A DNA stretch of 36,119 nt from Chloroflexota bacterium (GCA_020850535.1 JADZEM010000010.1:1-36119), one strand, 5' to 3'. Shown: positions 15,447 through 23,711, numbered from the stretch's first letter. The notes: a model not told the origin generated them from the letters alone. Program-made: numbers and translations.

Positions 15447-15510
15447 CCGCCAGCCCGAGCAACTGGCAAGCTCCCTCTTTCTGACCCCAGGCAGAGGGAT
15501 GCCCTGCCGC

Positions 15511-15966
15511 TCAGTCGGCGGCCACCACCGCTTCGGCGGCCGGCTGCTCGACCACCACCCGGTGATGGACCAGCCCGCGCGGCAGCGTCGCCGCCACCGA
15601 GCAGTACTTCTCCTCGACCAGCTCCACAATTCGCTCGACGCTCTCCCGGTCGAGCTTCTCACCCTGGACCGTGTGCGTCATCTCGATGGACGTGTACGGG
15701 CTGGGCGCGACCTGCGAGCGCTCGCCACGGATGGCGATGCGATAGGCGGTTAGCCCGCTGCGCTGCTTCTCCAGAATCTGCACGACGGTCACCGCCATGC
15801 AGCCGGCCAGCGCCTGGAGCAGCAGCGTCATCGGCGAGAAGCCGTGGCCGCTGCCGCCCTTCGCCAGCGGCATGTCGAGCTGGAGGATGTCGCCGCCGGG
15901 GCTGGTGGTCTCGAAGAGGGTGCCGCCAGTCCAGGTCAGACTGGTCTCAGTGGGGAGGACGGCCAT
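15511..15966 (-). CDS. OsmC/Ohr family protein
   Basis: This 151-aa protein is of the OsmC-like peroxidase fold. The two conserved redox cysteines are present: one in LLQALAGCMAVTV at the start of the central helix and one in EEKYCSVAATL. OsmC/Ohr proteins reduce organic hydroperoxides with thiol donors. The sequence has the form of the general OsmC/YhfA branch rather than clear Ohr. GGAG lies just before the ATG at 15966. It is 52 bp downstream of the MFS exporter gene in the same direction and may be co-transcribed. Confidence 0.87.
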   Translation of the reverse strand: MAVLPTETSLTWTGGTLFETTSPGGDILQLDMPLAKGGSGHGFSPMTLLLQALAGCMAVTVVQILEKQRSGLTAYRIAIRGERSQVAPSPYTSIEMTHTVQGEKLDRESVERIVELVEEKYCSVAATLPRGLVHHRVVVEQPAAEAVVAAD

Positions 15967-16018
15967 CGGGAAGACTCCAGGGGGAACGGTGGGAAGCCGA
16001 AGCGGCCGGCGGCGGCGA

Positions 16019-17227
16019 TCAGCCGGCGGCCTGTCGCGTTTCAGGGAGCAGGAAGACCAGCGGCAGGGGCAGCGCCGACAGCAGCATGGTGGTGGAGAGC
16101 GTCGGACCCAGGCCGACGGCGTCCGCCACGAAGCCGACGGCGACGGTCGCCAGGATAGTGCCCTCCAGGCCGAGGAACATCATGATGCCCATCGCCGAGC
16201 TACGGTTGTCTGGGAGCAATTCCTGGACCAGCACCATCTGAACTGGCGCGCCGGCAAAGGCGACCAGGCCGGCCACCGCCAACAGTGCGAGCTGGGCCGC
16301 GCCGTTCGGGACCATGAAGACCGCCCACAAGAGCGGCCCGGTGATCGCCGTGCTGACCGCCAGCACCCAGCGACGACCGAAGCGGTCGGACAGGGTGCCG
16401 CCGGCAAAGGCGCCGGCCGCGCCGGCCAGCTCAAAGACCGTGATGGCGAACGCCGCGAAGGCCAGCTCGCCGCCGATACCGGTCACGTAGGTTGGGAAGA
16501 AGAACGTGAAGCTGGCGCTGCCGAGGTTCCGCAGGATGATGATACCGGCCAGGATCGCGAGCGGCCGGCCAGCCTGGCGGACGGCCCCCCAGAGGTTCGG
16601 CGGCTTGTTCCCGACCTTCAGGCGTCCGCCGCCGCCGATGCGCCAGTACAGCAGCAGCGACGCCACGATGGCCGGTCCGATGGCGATCCAGGTGGCCTCC
16701 AGGCCGACGGCGCTCACGACCGCGACGATGAAGACCGGACCGACCGCCCGGCCAAGCTCGCCGCCGGTCATCCAGAAGGACGTGCCCATGCCCCAGTTCT
16801 TGCCGCTGAACCGGGTGACCTGCGCGCCGCCGGCCGGGTGAAAGGCCGCGTGACTGAGGCCAGCGAGCGTCAGCAACACCACCAGCGCCAGGTAGTTCGG
16901 CGCGAGGCCGAGCAGACTCATCCCCAGCGCCGTGACGGTGGGCGCGAGGATGATCCAGTACCGAGCATCCTGCCGGTCGGCGATGACGCCGAGGAACGGC
17001 TGGATCAGCGCTGACCACCGCAATACGCTGAGCAGGATGCCGGCTGCGCCGAGCGTCAACCCGTGTTTCTCGATCAGGAGCGGGAGGAGCGGGCTGAGAA
17101 AGGCCGGATAGACATCGTGGACGAAGTGGCCGGCTGACATGGTTGTGACGGCAGCCGTATCGAACTTCTCGGACTGGCCACTCTGACGGGCGGACTCGGG
17201 TGCGGGTGCGGCGACAGCTCCAGCCAT
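16019..17227 (-). CDS. MFS transporter, fosmidomycin-resistance (Fsr)-like
   Basis: This 402-aa polytopic membrane protein matches the Fsr-like group of the major facilitator superfamily. Its first helices read HFVHDVYPAFLSPLLPLLIEK and LLSVLRWSALIQPFLGVIADR. Later come LSHAAFHPAGGAQVTR and a central GGTLSDRFGRRWVL loop, the MFS motif A repeat at the start of the second half. Twelve helices are expected. It probably exports a small drug-like or polar compound. The frame is open far upstream, but MAGAVAAPAPESARQ at 17227 is the first start that gives a sensible short cytosolic tail. It lies 98 bp after the beta-lactamase-fold hydrolase and 52 bp before OsmC, all on the minus strand. The substrate is unknown; fosmidomycin resistance should not be assumed. 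Confidence 0.85.
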   Translation of the reverse strand: MAGAVAAPAPESARQSGQSEKFDTAAVTTMSAGHFVHDVYPAFLSPLLPLLIEKHGLTLGAAGILLSVLRWSALIQPFLGVIADRQDARYWIILAPTVTALGMSLLGLAPNYLALVVLLTLAGLSHAAFHPAGGAQVTRFSGKNWGMGTSFWMTGGELGRAVGPVFIVAVVSAVGLEATWIAIGPAIVASLLLYWRIGGGGRLKVGNKPPNLWGAVRQAGRPLAILAGIIILRNLGSASFTFFFPTYVTGIGGELAFAAFAITVFELAGAAGAFAGGTLSDRFGRRWVLAVSTAITGPLLWAVFMVPNGAAQLALLAVAGLVAFAGAPVQMVLVQELLPDNRSSAMGIMMFLGLEGTILATVAVGFVADAVGLGPTLSTTMLLSALPLPLVFLLPETRQAAG

Positions 17228-17325
17228 GCTCGATCCAGTGCAAAGGTAGATGATGACTGTCGGCAACGGTAGCACACCGGCCGCCGGGGTGCGACCGCCG
17301 CCCTCAGCTGGCAGACCGCGCGGGA

Positions 17326-18438
17326 CTACGTGTGCAGGGCTGCCAGCACCCGCTTCACAAAGCCGTCGAACGCGGGGCCGTCGATCCAGCGGACAACCGC
17401 GACCAGGTCGTGCTCGGGATCGACCCAGATCAGGTTGGAGCCCCAGCCGATGGCGAAGAAACTCGACGCCGGCGCGCTCGGGTAGCGGACGCGATCCGTG
17501 TTGAGCCACCAGAGGCAGCCGTAGCCCGCGTTCACGCTGCACGGCGTCGTCGCCGTCTCGACCCAGGCCTCGGACACGATCTGCCGGTCACCCCAGCGGC
17601 CTCGGTTCAGGTGGAGCAGGCCAAAACGGGCGTGGTCGAACGTGTTGATCCAGATGCCGCCACCCCAGTGGCCGCCGCCGCTGACCGACTGGACCGGCTG
17701 CCCGTCGATCTCGACGTACGAGTTACGGTAGCCGTGCCACTGCCAGGTGTCGGACGCGCCTATCGGGTCCATGATCTCATCACGGAGCACCGCCGGCAGT
17801 GGACGCCTCCAGACGCGCAGCAACGCCAGCGCCAGCCGATTGACGCGAACGTCGTTGTACTCCCAGTAACTGCCAGGGTCGCGCATCAGGCGCGGCGTGC
17901 CTTTGGCTTCGGTGTTGGCGTCGCCGCCGACCGCCCGGTTGTGATCGACGCTGTCCGGCTTGCCCCAGAGCGTGCCCGACCATTCGCTGGTGAGCTGGAG
18001 GAGGTGTCGCCAGCGGATCTTGCTGTTGCGCGGCGGGTCGAAGCCGCCGTCGTCGGCGTACTCGCGGACCGGATCGTCAATGCCGCGGATCAGGCCGCGG
18101 TCGAGCGCCAGCCCGGCCAGCGTCGCAAGGTAGCTCTTGCTGATACTGAACGTCATGTCGACGCGGTCAGGATCGCCCCACTCGGCCACGATGTAGCCGC
18201 GTCGCACGACCAGCCCGCTCACGCCGCCACGCGCCTTGACCGGCCCGATAACCTCGCCGTTCGGGCCTTCGGCGGCGTTGCTCTGCGCCAGTGCAATGTT
18301 GAGATCGGTGGGCCAGGACGTCTCGTGTGCAACCGAGTAGTCGATGGCCTGGGAGAGAGCGGCGGCGTCGAAACCTGACTGCTCAGGCGTGCGACGTTCC
18401 CAGGGCCGGCCTGGCAGCGGGAGGTAGGGCAACGACAT
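17326..18438 (-). CDS. Serine hydrolase, class C beta-lactamase/penicillin-binding-protein fold
   Basis: This 370-aa protein is of the beta-lactamase-related hydrolase family. The nucleophile motif S-x-x-K is S98-I-S-K101 (MTFSISKSYLATLAG), and the second motif is in SYWEYNDVRVN (Y194). HLLQLTSEW precedes it, as in esterase/peptidase members. C-terminal GGGHWGGGIWINTFDHARFGLLHLNRGRWGDRQIVSE is typical of this group. There is no signal peptide, so a cytosolic esterase, amidase or D-aminopeptidase-like role is more likely than antibiotic resistance. MSLPYLPLPGRPW from the ATG at 18438 is preceded by a somewhat distant GAGGA. Its upstream neighbour on the same strand is the tmRNA with its own hairpin terminator, so transcription probably starts within 18439-18584. 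Confidence 0.85.
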   Translation of the reverse strand: MSLPYLPLPGRPWERRTPEQSGFDAAALSQAIDYSVAHETSWPTDLNIALAQSNAAEGPNGEVIGPVKARGGVSGLVVRRGYIVAEWGDPDRVDMTFSISKSYLATLAGLALDRGLIRGIDDPVREYADDGGFDPPRNSKIRWRHLLQLTSEWSGTLWGKPDSVDHNRAVGGDANTEAKGTPRLMRDPGSYWEYNDVRVNRLALALLRVWRRPLPAVLRDEIMDPIGASDTWQWHGYRNSYVEIDGQPVQSVSGGGHWGGGIWINTFDHARFGLLHLNRGRWGDRQIVSEAWVETATTPCSVNAGYGCLWWLNTDRVRYPSAPASSFFAIGWGSNLIWVDPEHDLVAVVRWIDGPAFDGFVKRVLAALHT

Positions 18439-18584
18439 CTGACCATGATCCTCACAGAGTGGCGTGGCGCTGGCCGCCACGGGAGTGGTCCTGGCGCGTC
18501 GGCAGGGTACCACGTTGGGGAGCGACGCCATGCCCCGGCGGGCGGGTCGTCAGGTGTGCGCGTGCTCGCCCGCCGACATGCAAT

Positions 18585-18612
18585 GTGGCCTGCCAGTTCG
18601 CTGGCAGGCCAC
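18585..18612 (-). terminator. Hairpin terminator of ssrA
   Basis: A perfect 12-bp stem, GTGGCCTGCCAG with CTGGCAGGCCAC, closes a 4-base loop (CGAA on the minus strand). It begins three bases after the CCA end of the tmRNA. It is followed by ATTG rather than a full U-run. Confidence 0.75.
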
Positions 18613-18615
18613 AGG

Positions 18616-18969
18616 TGGTGGAGACGGAGGGGAATCGAACCCCTCGTCCAGAGCGACTCAATCCGAGAGTACTACAGGCTTAGTCGAAGCTCTTTCATGT
18701 CGCGCCCAGGACCCCTGTCGACCGGGTTCCAGGGAGCCAGTCCGCTGATCTTAAGCACACCCTAGCAGACGGTCCGATGTGCAGCACTTCGGCTTTGGTG
18801 ACGCCTTTTACCGCCCCACCGAAACGAGGGCGGGAAGACGCTCGCTGGGATTAAGCAGCGAGAGCGTACTGTGGTTCGGCTGTTATGCCGTGCCGATTGA
18901 TTAACGAGGGCACCGGCACCTCGGCCTGCACTCTACGAACCTCCTCCCCTGTCGAAACCTAGCGTCCCC
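18616..18969 (-). ncRNA. ssrA: tmRNA (transfer-messenger RNA)
   Basis: This one-piece tmRNA of ~354 nt rescues stalled ribosomes together with SmpB. The 5' GGGGACG and the 3' CGTCTCC pair as a 7-bp acceptor stem (one G-U) followed by ACCA at 18616. The T-arm GGGGTTCGATTCCCC is intact near the 3' end. The D-like segment shows GGTTTCGACAGGGG, the conserved TTCGAC of tmRNAs. The tag reading frame ends ...YALAA-TAA at 18851. Pseudoknot-like stems follow, for example the GCTTCG/CGAAGC type. The 5' end lies inside the last codons of smpB: the smpB stop TAG occupies tmRNA positions 9-11. Exact 5' end could shift by one G. Confidence 0.95.
18851..18880 (-). other. tmRNA proteolysis-tag reading frame
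   Basis: Read on the minus strand the codons GCC GAA CCA CAG TAC GCT CTC GCT GCT TAA give A-E-P-Q-Y-A-L-A-A-stop. The ALAA ending is the standard ClpXP-type degron. The resume codon is inferred as GCC because Ala is usual at this position. A resume one or more codons earlier would give a longer tag. Confidence 0.75.
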
Positions 18970-19498
18970 CTGCGTACGCTTCCTTCACAGCCCGGTCAAG
19001 CTCGCGCTTGGATTCCCGCTCGGCAATCGCCACGCGCTTGTCGTACTGTTTCTTGCCCCGTGCCACCGCGATCTCGACCTTGGCATGGCCGCCCTTCGCG
19101 TACATCCGGAGCGGGACCAGCGTCAGCCCCTGTGCCTGGCTCTGCTCGGCCAGTCTGCCGATCTCCTTCCGGTGGAGCAACAGCTTCCGCGTCCGCAACG
19201 GCTCGTGGTTCCAGATGTTGCCCTGTTCGTATGGAGAGACATGCATATTGTACAGCAGAACTTCGCCGTTCTGTACGCGTGCGTAGCTGTCCCGCAGGTT
19301 GACCTTGCCGGCCCGCACCGACTTGATCTCGGTGCCGGTCAGCGCGATGCCCGCCTCGACAGAATCCACGATCTCGTACTCATAGAAGGCCCGCCGGTTG
19401 GAGGCAAATGTTCGCTGGGCCGGCCTGTCGTCGGGCTGGCCTTTGCTCGACCGGCCGGACTGCCCGCCGCCGTCCGTCGGCACGCTCTTCTTCGCCAC
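18959..19498 (-). CDS. smpB: SsrA-binding protein SmpB
   Basis: This 179-aa protein binds the tRNA-like domain of tmRNA and takes it to stalled ribosomes. The core oligonucleotide-binding barrel is clear: NRRAFYEYEIVDSVEAGIALTGTEIKSVRAGKVNLRDSYARV, then the LRTRKLLLHRKEI and YDKRVAIAERESKRELDRA segments, with the basic C-terminal helix ending in KEAYAGGR. The start is the GTG at 19498, just after GAGGGG. This leaves a ~25-residue Lys/Ser/Gly-rich N-terminal extension relative to ~155-aa homologues. It starts 10 bases after the stop of the S41 protease gene. Its own stop is inside the 5' end of ssrA, so the three are almost certainly on one transcript. Confidence 0.95.
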   Translation of the reverse strand: MAKKSVPTDGGGQSGRSSKGQPDDRPAQRTFASNRRAFYEYEIVDSVEAGIALTGTEIKSVRAGKVNLRDSYARVQNGEVLLYNMHVSPYEQGNIWNHEPLRTRKLLLHRKEIGRLAEQSQAQGLTLVPLRMYAKGGHAKVEIAVARGKKQYDKRVAIAERESKRELDRAVKEAYAGGR

Positions 19499-19508
19499 GT
19501 TCGCCCCC

Positions 19509-20783
19509 TCAGCTTCCCAGCAGGTGCCGCACGGCGGCGTCGAGCTGCGGATCCTCGGCCCGTGTCGCCTCCGATGAGATCGTCGCGGTGGCCGGCATGT
19601 CCACCACCTGGTCAGGCGCCAGACCAACGCCCTGGATCGGATTCTCGGACGGGGTCAGCCACTGCGCGGTCGTGACCCGCAGGCCGGACTTGTCGCTCAG
19701 CTCGTGGACATTTTGCACGGTGCCCTTCCCGAACGACTTCTCGCCGATCAGGTACGCGCGCCCGTTGTCCCGCAGCGCGCCCGCCAGGATCTCGGACGCG
19801 CTGGCGCTGCCCTTATTCAGCAAGACGACGACCGGCAGTTGCGCCCCGGCGCCGCCGCCCTCGGTCCGGTAGGTCTTGCGGTCGCCGTTCCCGCTCTGCT
19901 GGTACAGGACGACGCTGCCAGGATTCATCAACTGCGCGGCGGCCTCCACCGAGGTCGAGAGGTAGCCGCCAGGATTGTTCCGCAAATCGAGCACCAGCCC
20001 GCGCGGCTGCTGGCTTACCAACTCCTTGACCGCCGCCGCCATCTCGGTCCCCGTTGACGCCGAGAACGAGCTGATCCGGACGTAGCCGACACCGTCATCC
20101 ATCATCCGAGCGCGCACGGACTTGAGCTTGATCTCGGCGCGGACCACGGTGATCGGGAACGGATCCGTCGTGCCGGCGCGCAGGACGGTCAGCGTGACCG
20201 GCGTCCCGCGCTGGCCTCGGATCAGGTTGACCGTGTCGTTGAGGGTCTTGCCGGCCAGCGACTTGCCGTCGACTTCTAGAACGACGTCGCCCGGACGGAA
20301 CCCGGCCGCCTCGGCCGGCGAGCCTTCGATGGGCGCGACGACGGTCAGACGGTTGTCCTTCAGATCGACCTGGATGCCGATGCCGTCGAACGAGCCGCGC
20401 AGGTCGGTATCGCTGACCTCACGCTGGGTGGGCGTCTGGTAGACCGTGTACGGGTCTCCGACGGCGTCCACCATGCCCTTGATCGCGCCGTAGATCAGCT
20501 TCTGGTGGTCGATCTGGTTCTGGTCGTAGAAGTCGCGCTCGACGATCCTCCAGGTCTCCCAAAAGACCCTGAAGCGCTGCTGCTCGTCGGCCGAGAGGAC
20601 GCCGTCCTCGGTGGCGCGAGCGGTCGAGGGCTGCAGCACGTCGAGGAACGCGAGCGGCCCACCCGCAGGCTCGGTGCGCCCGAACAGGTAGCCGCTGACG
20701 AACGCCATGGCGAAGGCTGCCAGCGCGACGATGCTCGTGATGACGATATTGGTGAGCCCTGGGAACGAGCGACGAGAATCCAC
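19509..20783 (-). CDS. S41 family carboxy-terminal processing protease (CtpA-like)
   Basis: This 424-aa protein has a short cytosolic tail, one N-terminal membrane anchor (NIVITSIVALAAFAMAFVSGYLFG), a PDZ domain (GIGIQVDLKDNRLTVVAPIEGSPAEAAGFRPGDVVLEVDG) and an S41 catalytic domain. The latter has GLVLDLRNNPGG, the nucleophile Ser in LNKGSASASEILAGAL and the general-base Lys in GEKSFGKGTVQNV. It should act outside the membrane, trimming or degrading exported proteins from their C termini. Start is a GTG at 20783; the nearby ATG at 20793 is out of frame. A TAGAAT -10-like motif lies ~35 bp upstream. It leads the ctpA-smpB-ssrA unit, an order that joins extracytoplasmic and ribosome-associated quality control. 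Confidence 0.93.
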   Translation of the reverse strand: MDSRRSFPGLTNIVITSIVALAAFAMAFVSGYLFGRTEPAGGPLAFLDVLQPSTARATEDGVLSADEQQRFRVFWETWRIVERDFYDQNQIDHQKLIYGAIKGMVDAVGDPYTVYQTPTQREVSDTDLRGSFDGIGIQVDLKDNRLTVVAPIEGSPAEAAGFRPGDVVLEVDGKSLAGKTLNDTVNLIRGQRGTPVTLTVLRAGTTDPFPITVVRAEIKLKSVRARMMDDGVGYVRISSFSASTGTEMAAAVKELVSQQPRGLVLDLRNNPGGYLSTSVEAAAQLMNPGSVVLYQQSGNGDRKTYRTEGGGAGAQLPVVVLLNKGSASASEILAGALRDNGRAYLIGEKSFGKGTVQNVHELSDKSGLRVTTAQWLTPSENPIQGVGLAPDQVVDMPATATISSEATRAEDPQLDAAVRHLLGS

Positions 20784-20816
20784 GAGCGACCATCCCTGCG
20801 GCGATGCCTGACAGGG

Positions 20817-20822
20817 ATTCTA
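20817..20822 (-). promoter_or_regulatory. -10-like TAGAAT upstream of the S41 protease gene
   Basis: The minus strand reads GGGGTAGAATCC here. A TTGACC lies upstream but with only an 11-bp spacer. The same octamer GGTAGAAT is found before acdS and the gene at 24084. Confidence 0.35.
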
Positions 20823-20857
20823 CCCCACCGTCCGGTCAACCTCACCCATTCTGAGGG

Positions 20858-20966
20858 CAGGGCAATCGCCTGTTGAGCGCGCCGTGCACGGTGGTCGGGG
20901 CTTTCAAGCCCCGACCGCTCGTCTGACGGCGTTTCGGGAACACAGACGAACATGCCATCGCCCTGG
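20858..20966. repeat. MITE-like element with terminal inverted repeats
   Basis: The ends CAGGGCAATCGCCTGTT and AACATGCCATCGCCCTG form imperfect terminal inverted repeats. Inside is a hairpin with GGTCGGGGCTT/AAGCCCCGACC arms around 20893-20916. From the hairpin to the right end the minus strand matches the lead module of the repeat at 11740-11918 (GGCATGTTC, CCCGAAAC, CCGTCA and GAGC blocks in the same order). The long GTCGCTGCGCGAC core is missing, so this looks like a shorter, complete family member. It lies in the 205-bp gap between the Xer recombinase stop and the S41 protease start. Confidence 0.75.
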
Positions 20967-20988
20967 AGACCGCGCCGCGAACGGCCGG

Positions 20989-22092
20989 TCAATCCAGGAC
21001 GGCGGCAGGCGGCTCGGCCAGCGCCCCGGCCAGCTCCTCGGCCGAGGCCGAGTACCGTTCGAAGACGTCCCGCAGATGCGACGTTTCGTAGTGTGCGTAG
21101 ATCTTCTTGGTCGTCTCGGGGCTGGCGTGCCCCAGGATGTCCTGCACCTCGGAGAGCTTGGCCCCGCGATTGAGCATCACGCTGGCCTTGGCGTGGCGGA
21201 AGTCGTGGGTGGTGGCGTCCACGCCGACGGCGGCGGCGTACCGCTTGACGATCTCCCAGACGCCCTTCGGCGAGAGACGCCAGCGCCGGCCGCCCGGCCC
21301 CGGCAGGCGGCCCCGGCCGAGATCGTGGCGCAGGAACAGGAACGGCAGGCGATCCGAGCGCACGTCGAGATAGGCGCGGATGGCGGCGAGCGCCGCGTCG
21401 TCGAAGAAGACGATGCGCTCCTTGCTGCCCTTGCCGGTGATCAAGGCCTGGCGGGCGTGCCCGTCCTGGACGTCGGCGCGGGTCAGGTTCGCGACCTCCT
21501 CGCGGCGCATGCCGGTCGTAAACAGGGTGCGGATCAGCGCGCGATCCCGCAGCACTTCCTGGTACGGCTGGCCGCCGTACTGGTCGGCCGGCGGCAACGG
21601 CAGAGCGTCAACGTGGGTCACGATCAGCACGAGCCGCTGGTCGATGCGCGGCGTCCGATACGACGACCGCCCCATGACTTCGCGGACGTTGTCGCGCAGC
21701 TCCTCGAAGGAGACGTTCGGCGCGAGCAGGTGGCGGCGGGCGCAGAAGCGCAGGAAGGCCCGTGCGCCGGCCACGTAGGTGGCGATAGTGAAACGGTCAT
21801 CCCGGCCGTAGGCGCGTGCCAGCCAGAGGTAGAGCTGTTCGAGCAGATCGCCGCCGAAGTCGACGACGCGGAGGGTCTCGATGGTCTCGCCTCGGCCCTC
21901 CAGGAACTCGTGCAGACGACCGAGCGCCGTCCGATAGGTGGCGACGGTGCGTGGCGACCGTCCCGCCAGACTCGCCAGAAACAGGCCCTCGGCCTGCCGC
22001 AGCGACGGCACGGGCGGCTCGGCCGCCCCCAGAAGGAGGCCGGGAGCGCCCCGGTCGCGCGGCATCGTCTCTCCCAGTCGGTCGATGGCCAT
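20989..22092 (-). CDS. Tyrosine recombinase, XerC/XerD-like
   Basis: This 367-aa site-specific recombinase has an N-terminal SAM-like core-binding domain (~30-135) and a C-terminal catalytic domain. All six catalytic positions are present: R196 (TTGMRREEVANL), K224 (GKGSKERIVFF), H296 and R299 (THDFRHAKASVML), H322 (ILGHASPETT) and Y332 (KIYAHY). It is somewhat longer than classical XerC/D (~300 aa), with an extended N terminus and an insert near 260-270 rich in Gly/Pro/Arg. GGAG lies before the ATG at 22092. It follows a glycosyltransferase gene by 47 bp. There are no phage genes nearby, so it may serve chromosome dimer resolution or be a lone integrase; a neighbouring att or dif site was not recognised. 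Confidence 0.88.
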   Translation of the reverse strand: MAIDRLGETMPRDRGAPGLLLGAAEPPVPSLRQAEGLFLASLAGRSPRTVATYRTALGRLHEFLEGRGETIETLRVVDFGGDLLEQLYLWLARAYGRDDRFTIATYVAGARAFLRFCARRHLLAPNVSFEELRDNVREVMGRSSYRTPRIDQRLVLIVTHVDALPLPPADQYGGQPYQEVLRDRALIRTLFTTGMRREEVANLTRADVQDGHARQALITGKGSKERIVFFDDAALAAIRAYLDVRSDRLPFLFLRHDLGRGRLPGPGGRRWRLSPKGVWEIVKRYAAAVGVDATTHDFRHAKASVMLNRGAKLSEVQDILGHASPETTKKIYAHYETSHLRDVFERYSASAEELAGALAEPPAAVLD

Positions 22093-22139
22093 GCGATGCG
22101 CTCCTGCTGGCTGGATCGCCCCGCCGGGCCAGCCGGAGA

Positions 22140-23711
22140 TCAGGGGCGTCGGTCGTAGAGGTAGATGCGGATGTTCTGGAAGGTCCGCTGACGGGCCGAG
22201 AAGCCGCGCCGCGAGAACCAGTTGCGGACGGCTTCCGACGTGTCACCGTCGAACGTCGAATCGTACTCGTGGGAAAGAACGAGCCAGACGCGTGGATGGC
22301 GCGCGGTGAAGTCGGGCAGGCGGGAGGTGCCAGACTCCAGCGTGCGGTAGTACGCCACCGAGTTGGCGAGATCGTCCCAGTTGAACCCTTCGAGGACGTC
22401 CGGCCGCACCGCGCCCGGCTTTCCGCCGCCGAGCCAGCCGGCGTAGTACTCGTAGCCGAGCTGCCCGCGCTTCGAGATGAAGATCCAGCCGTCGTCAGGC
22501 AGGGCGTTCTGCTCCAGGTACGCGGCGGCCCCGCGCCAGTTCTCGCTCTGGCGGATCTCCAACCCGGCCAGGAGGGGGAGTGCCGCCAGCCAGACCAGCG
22601 CCGCCGCGCCGACAGCCTGGACGAGCGCGGCCAGCGGCGGCCGGCGCAGCAGGCGCCCGAGCGCCGCCAGCCCGAGGGCCGCCAGGAGCGGAAAGGCCGG
22701 CATCGCGCCGAAAAGGTAGCGCTCCTTGAACATCGGCTTGACATAAGAGAGCACAAAGATGGTCAGCACCGGGACCAGCAGCCAGAACAGGGGGATCAGC
22801 GCCCGGCCGATCCCGCGCCGCGAGCGGTCGCGCAGCGCCGGCCAGAGCAGCGCCGCCGTGCCCAGGACGCCGAGCAGAGAGTAGGCCCCGAGGAGTGGCA
22901 GCGAGGCGCCGGCGAACAGCCGCAGCAGCGCAAGCAGGTCTGCCACGGTGCTGTTGCGGACGTGCAGGATCTGGCTGCCATCGCTGTTGACCACGAAGAA
23001 CGGCAGGAACGGCGTACAGAGCGCCGCCACGCAGATGCCACTGGCGACCAGGACGCGCCACTCGCGGACGTTGGAGCGGATCGCCACGATCGTGACCTGG
23101 GCGACGATGACAAAGACGGTGAAGAAGTGAGTGTAGAAGGCGATGGTCGTCCAGGCGACATAACGCAGCCACGCCTTGCGACCGCCGCCGTCGAAGGCGG
23201 CGAGCAGGGCGTCCCACGAGAGCGTGACCAGGACGGCCCACATCGAGTAGGCGCGGGCCTCCTGGGACATCTCGATGTGGTAGGCGTTGACAGCGGCGAG
23301 CAATGCCGCCAGCAGACCGGTCACCCGGCCATCCAGCCGATTGCCGAGCCGGTACAAGGCCCAGACGCCGGCTGCCCCAAAGAGGACCGACGGTATGCGC
23401 ACCCAGACCTCGCTGGCCGAGCCGCCGACCAGCCGCATCCAGGCGGCCATCACGAAGTAGTAGAGCGTCATGTTGGCTTCTTCGCCGTAGAGCACGGTCA
23501 GGATCGTGCGGAGATCCTGCACGGCGAGGCCGACGCTGAACAGCTCGTCAACCCACAGACTGCGGACGCCGAGATCGTGGGCGCGGAGCCAGAAGCCGAC
23601 GCCGACCACGATGGCCAGCATCGCGACCAGGACGATCCGTCGCCAACCTGGGCGTAACGCGCTCGGCAGCGTCGTCGGAGTCGCAGCCGGGGCCACGGCG
23701 CTGGCGGTCAT
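22140..23711 (-). CDS. Polytopic membrane glycosyltransferase (GT39/PMT_2, ArnT-like superfamily)
   Basis: This 523-aa protein has an N-terminal membrane helix (IVLVAMLAIVVGVGFWL) followed by the acidic first loop RSLWVDELFSVGLA and later SQEARAYSMWAVLVTLSWDALL, both typical of dolichyl-phosphate-mannose-type GT-C transferases. About ten hydrophobic segments alternate with short loops. The last ~100 residues are a soluble extracytoplasmic part. It would move a sugar from a polyprenyl-phosphate donor to a lipid or protein on the outer face of the membrane. I chose MTASAVAPAATPTT at 23711; no strong ribosome site is visible, and a GTG nine codons upstream is possible. It is divergent from a second membrane glycosyltransferase across a 372-bp region. 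Confidence 0.8.
   Translation of the reverse strand: MTASAVAPAATPTTLPSALRPGWRRIVLVAMLAIVVGVGFWLRAHDLGVRSLWVDELFSVGLAVQDLRTILTVLYGEEANMTLYYFVMAAWMRLVGGSASEVWVRIPSVLFGAAGVWALYRLGNRLDGRVTGLLAALLAAVNAYHIEMSQEARAYSMWAVLVTLSWDALLAAFDGGGRKAWLRYVAWTTIAFYTHFFTVFVIVAQVTIVAIRSNVREWRVLVASGICVAALCTPFLPFFVVNSDGSQILHVRNSTVADLLALLRLFAGASLPLLGAYSLLGVLGTAALLWPALRDRSRRGIGRALIPLFWLLVPVLTIFVLSYVKPMFKERYLFGAMPAFPLLAALGLAALGRLLRRPPLAALVQAVGAAALVWLAALPLLAGLEIRQSENWRGAAAYLEQNALPDDGWIFISKRGQLGYEYYAGWLGGGKPGAVRPDVLEGFNWDDLANSVAYYRTLESGTSRLPDFTARHPRVWLVLSHEYDSTFDGDTSEAVRNWFSRRGFSARQRTFQNIRIYLYDRRP

Noticed and set aside
15797-17014. 405-codon plus-strand frame opposite the MFS gene
   Set aside because: Shadow of membrane-protein codons; highly charged with no domain.
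17326-18438. Antibiotic-resistance beta-lactamase
   Set aside because: It has SxxK and the fold, but no signal peptide and the esterase/peptidase-like subgroup pattern.
20858-22092. Integron or att-site system formed by the Xer-like recombinase and the nearby repeat
   Set aside because: The repeat family also occurs far from the recombinase, and no gene cassettes or attI-like site are visible.
21816-23657. 613-codon plus-strand frame
   Set aside because: Antisense to the membrane glycosyltransferase and recombinase genes; composition (Asp, Arg, Gln-rich) is that of a GC-rich shadow frame.
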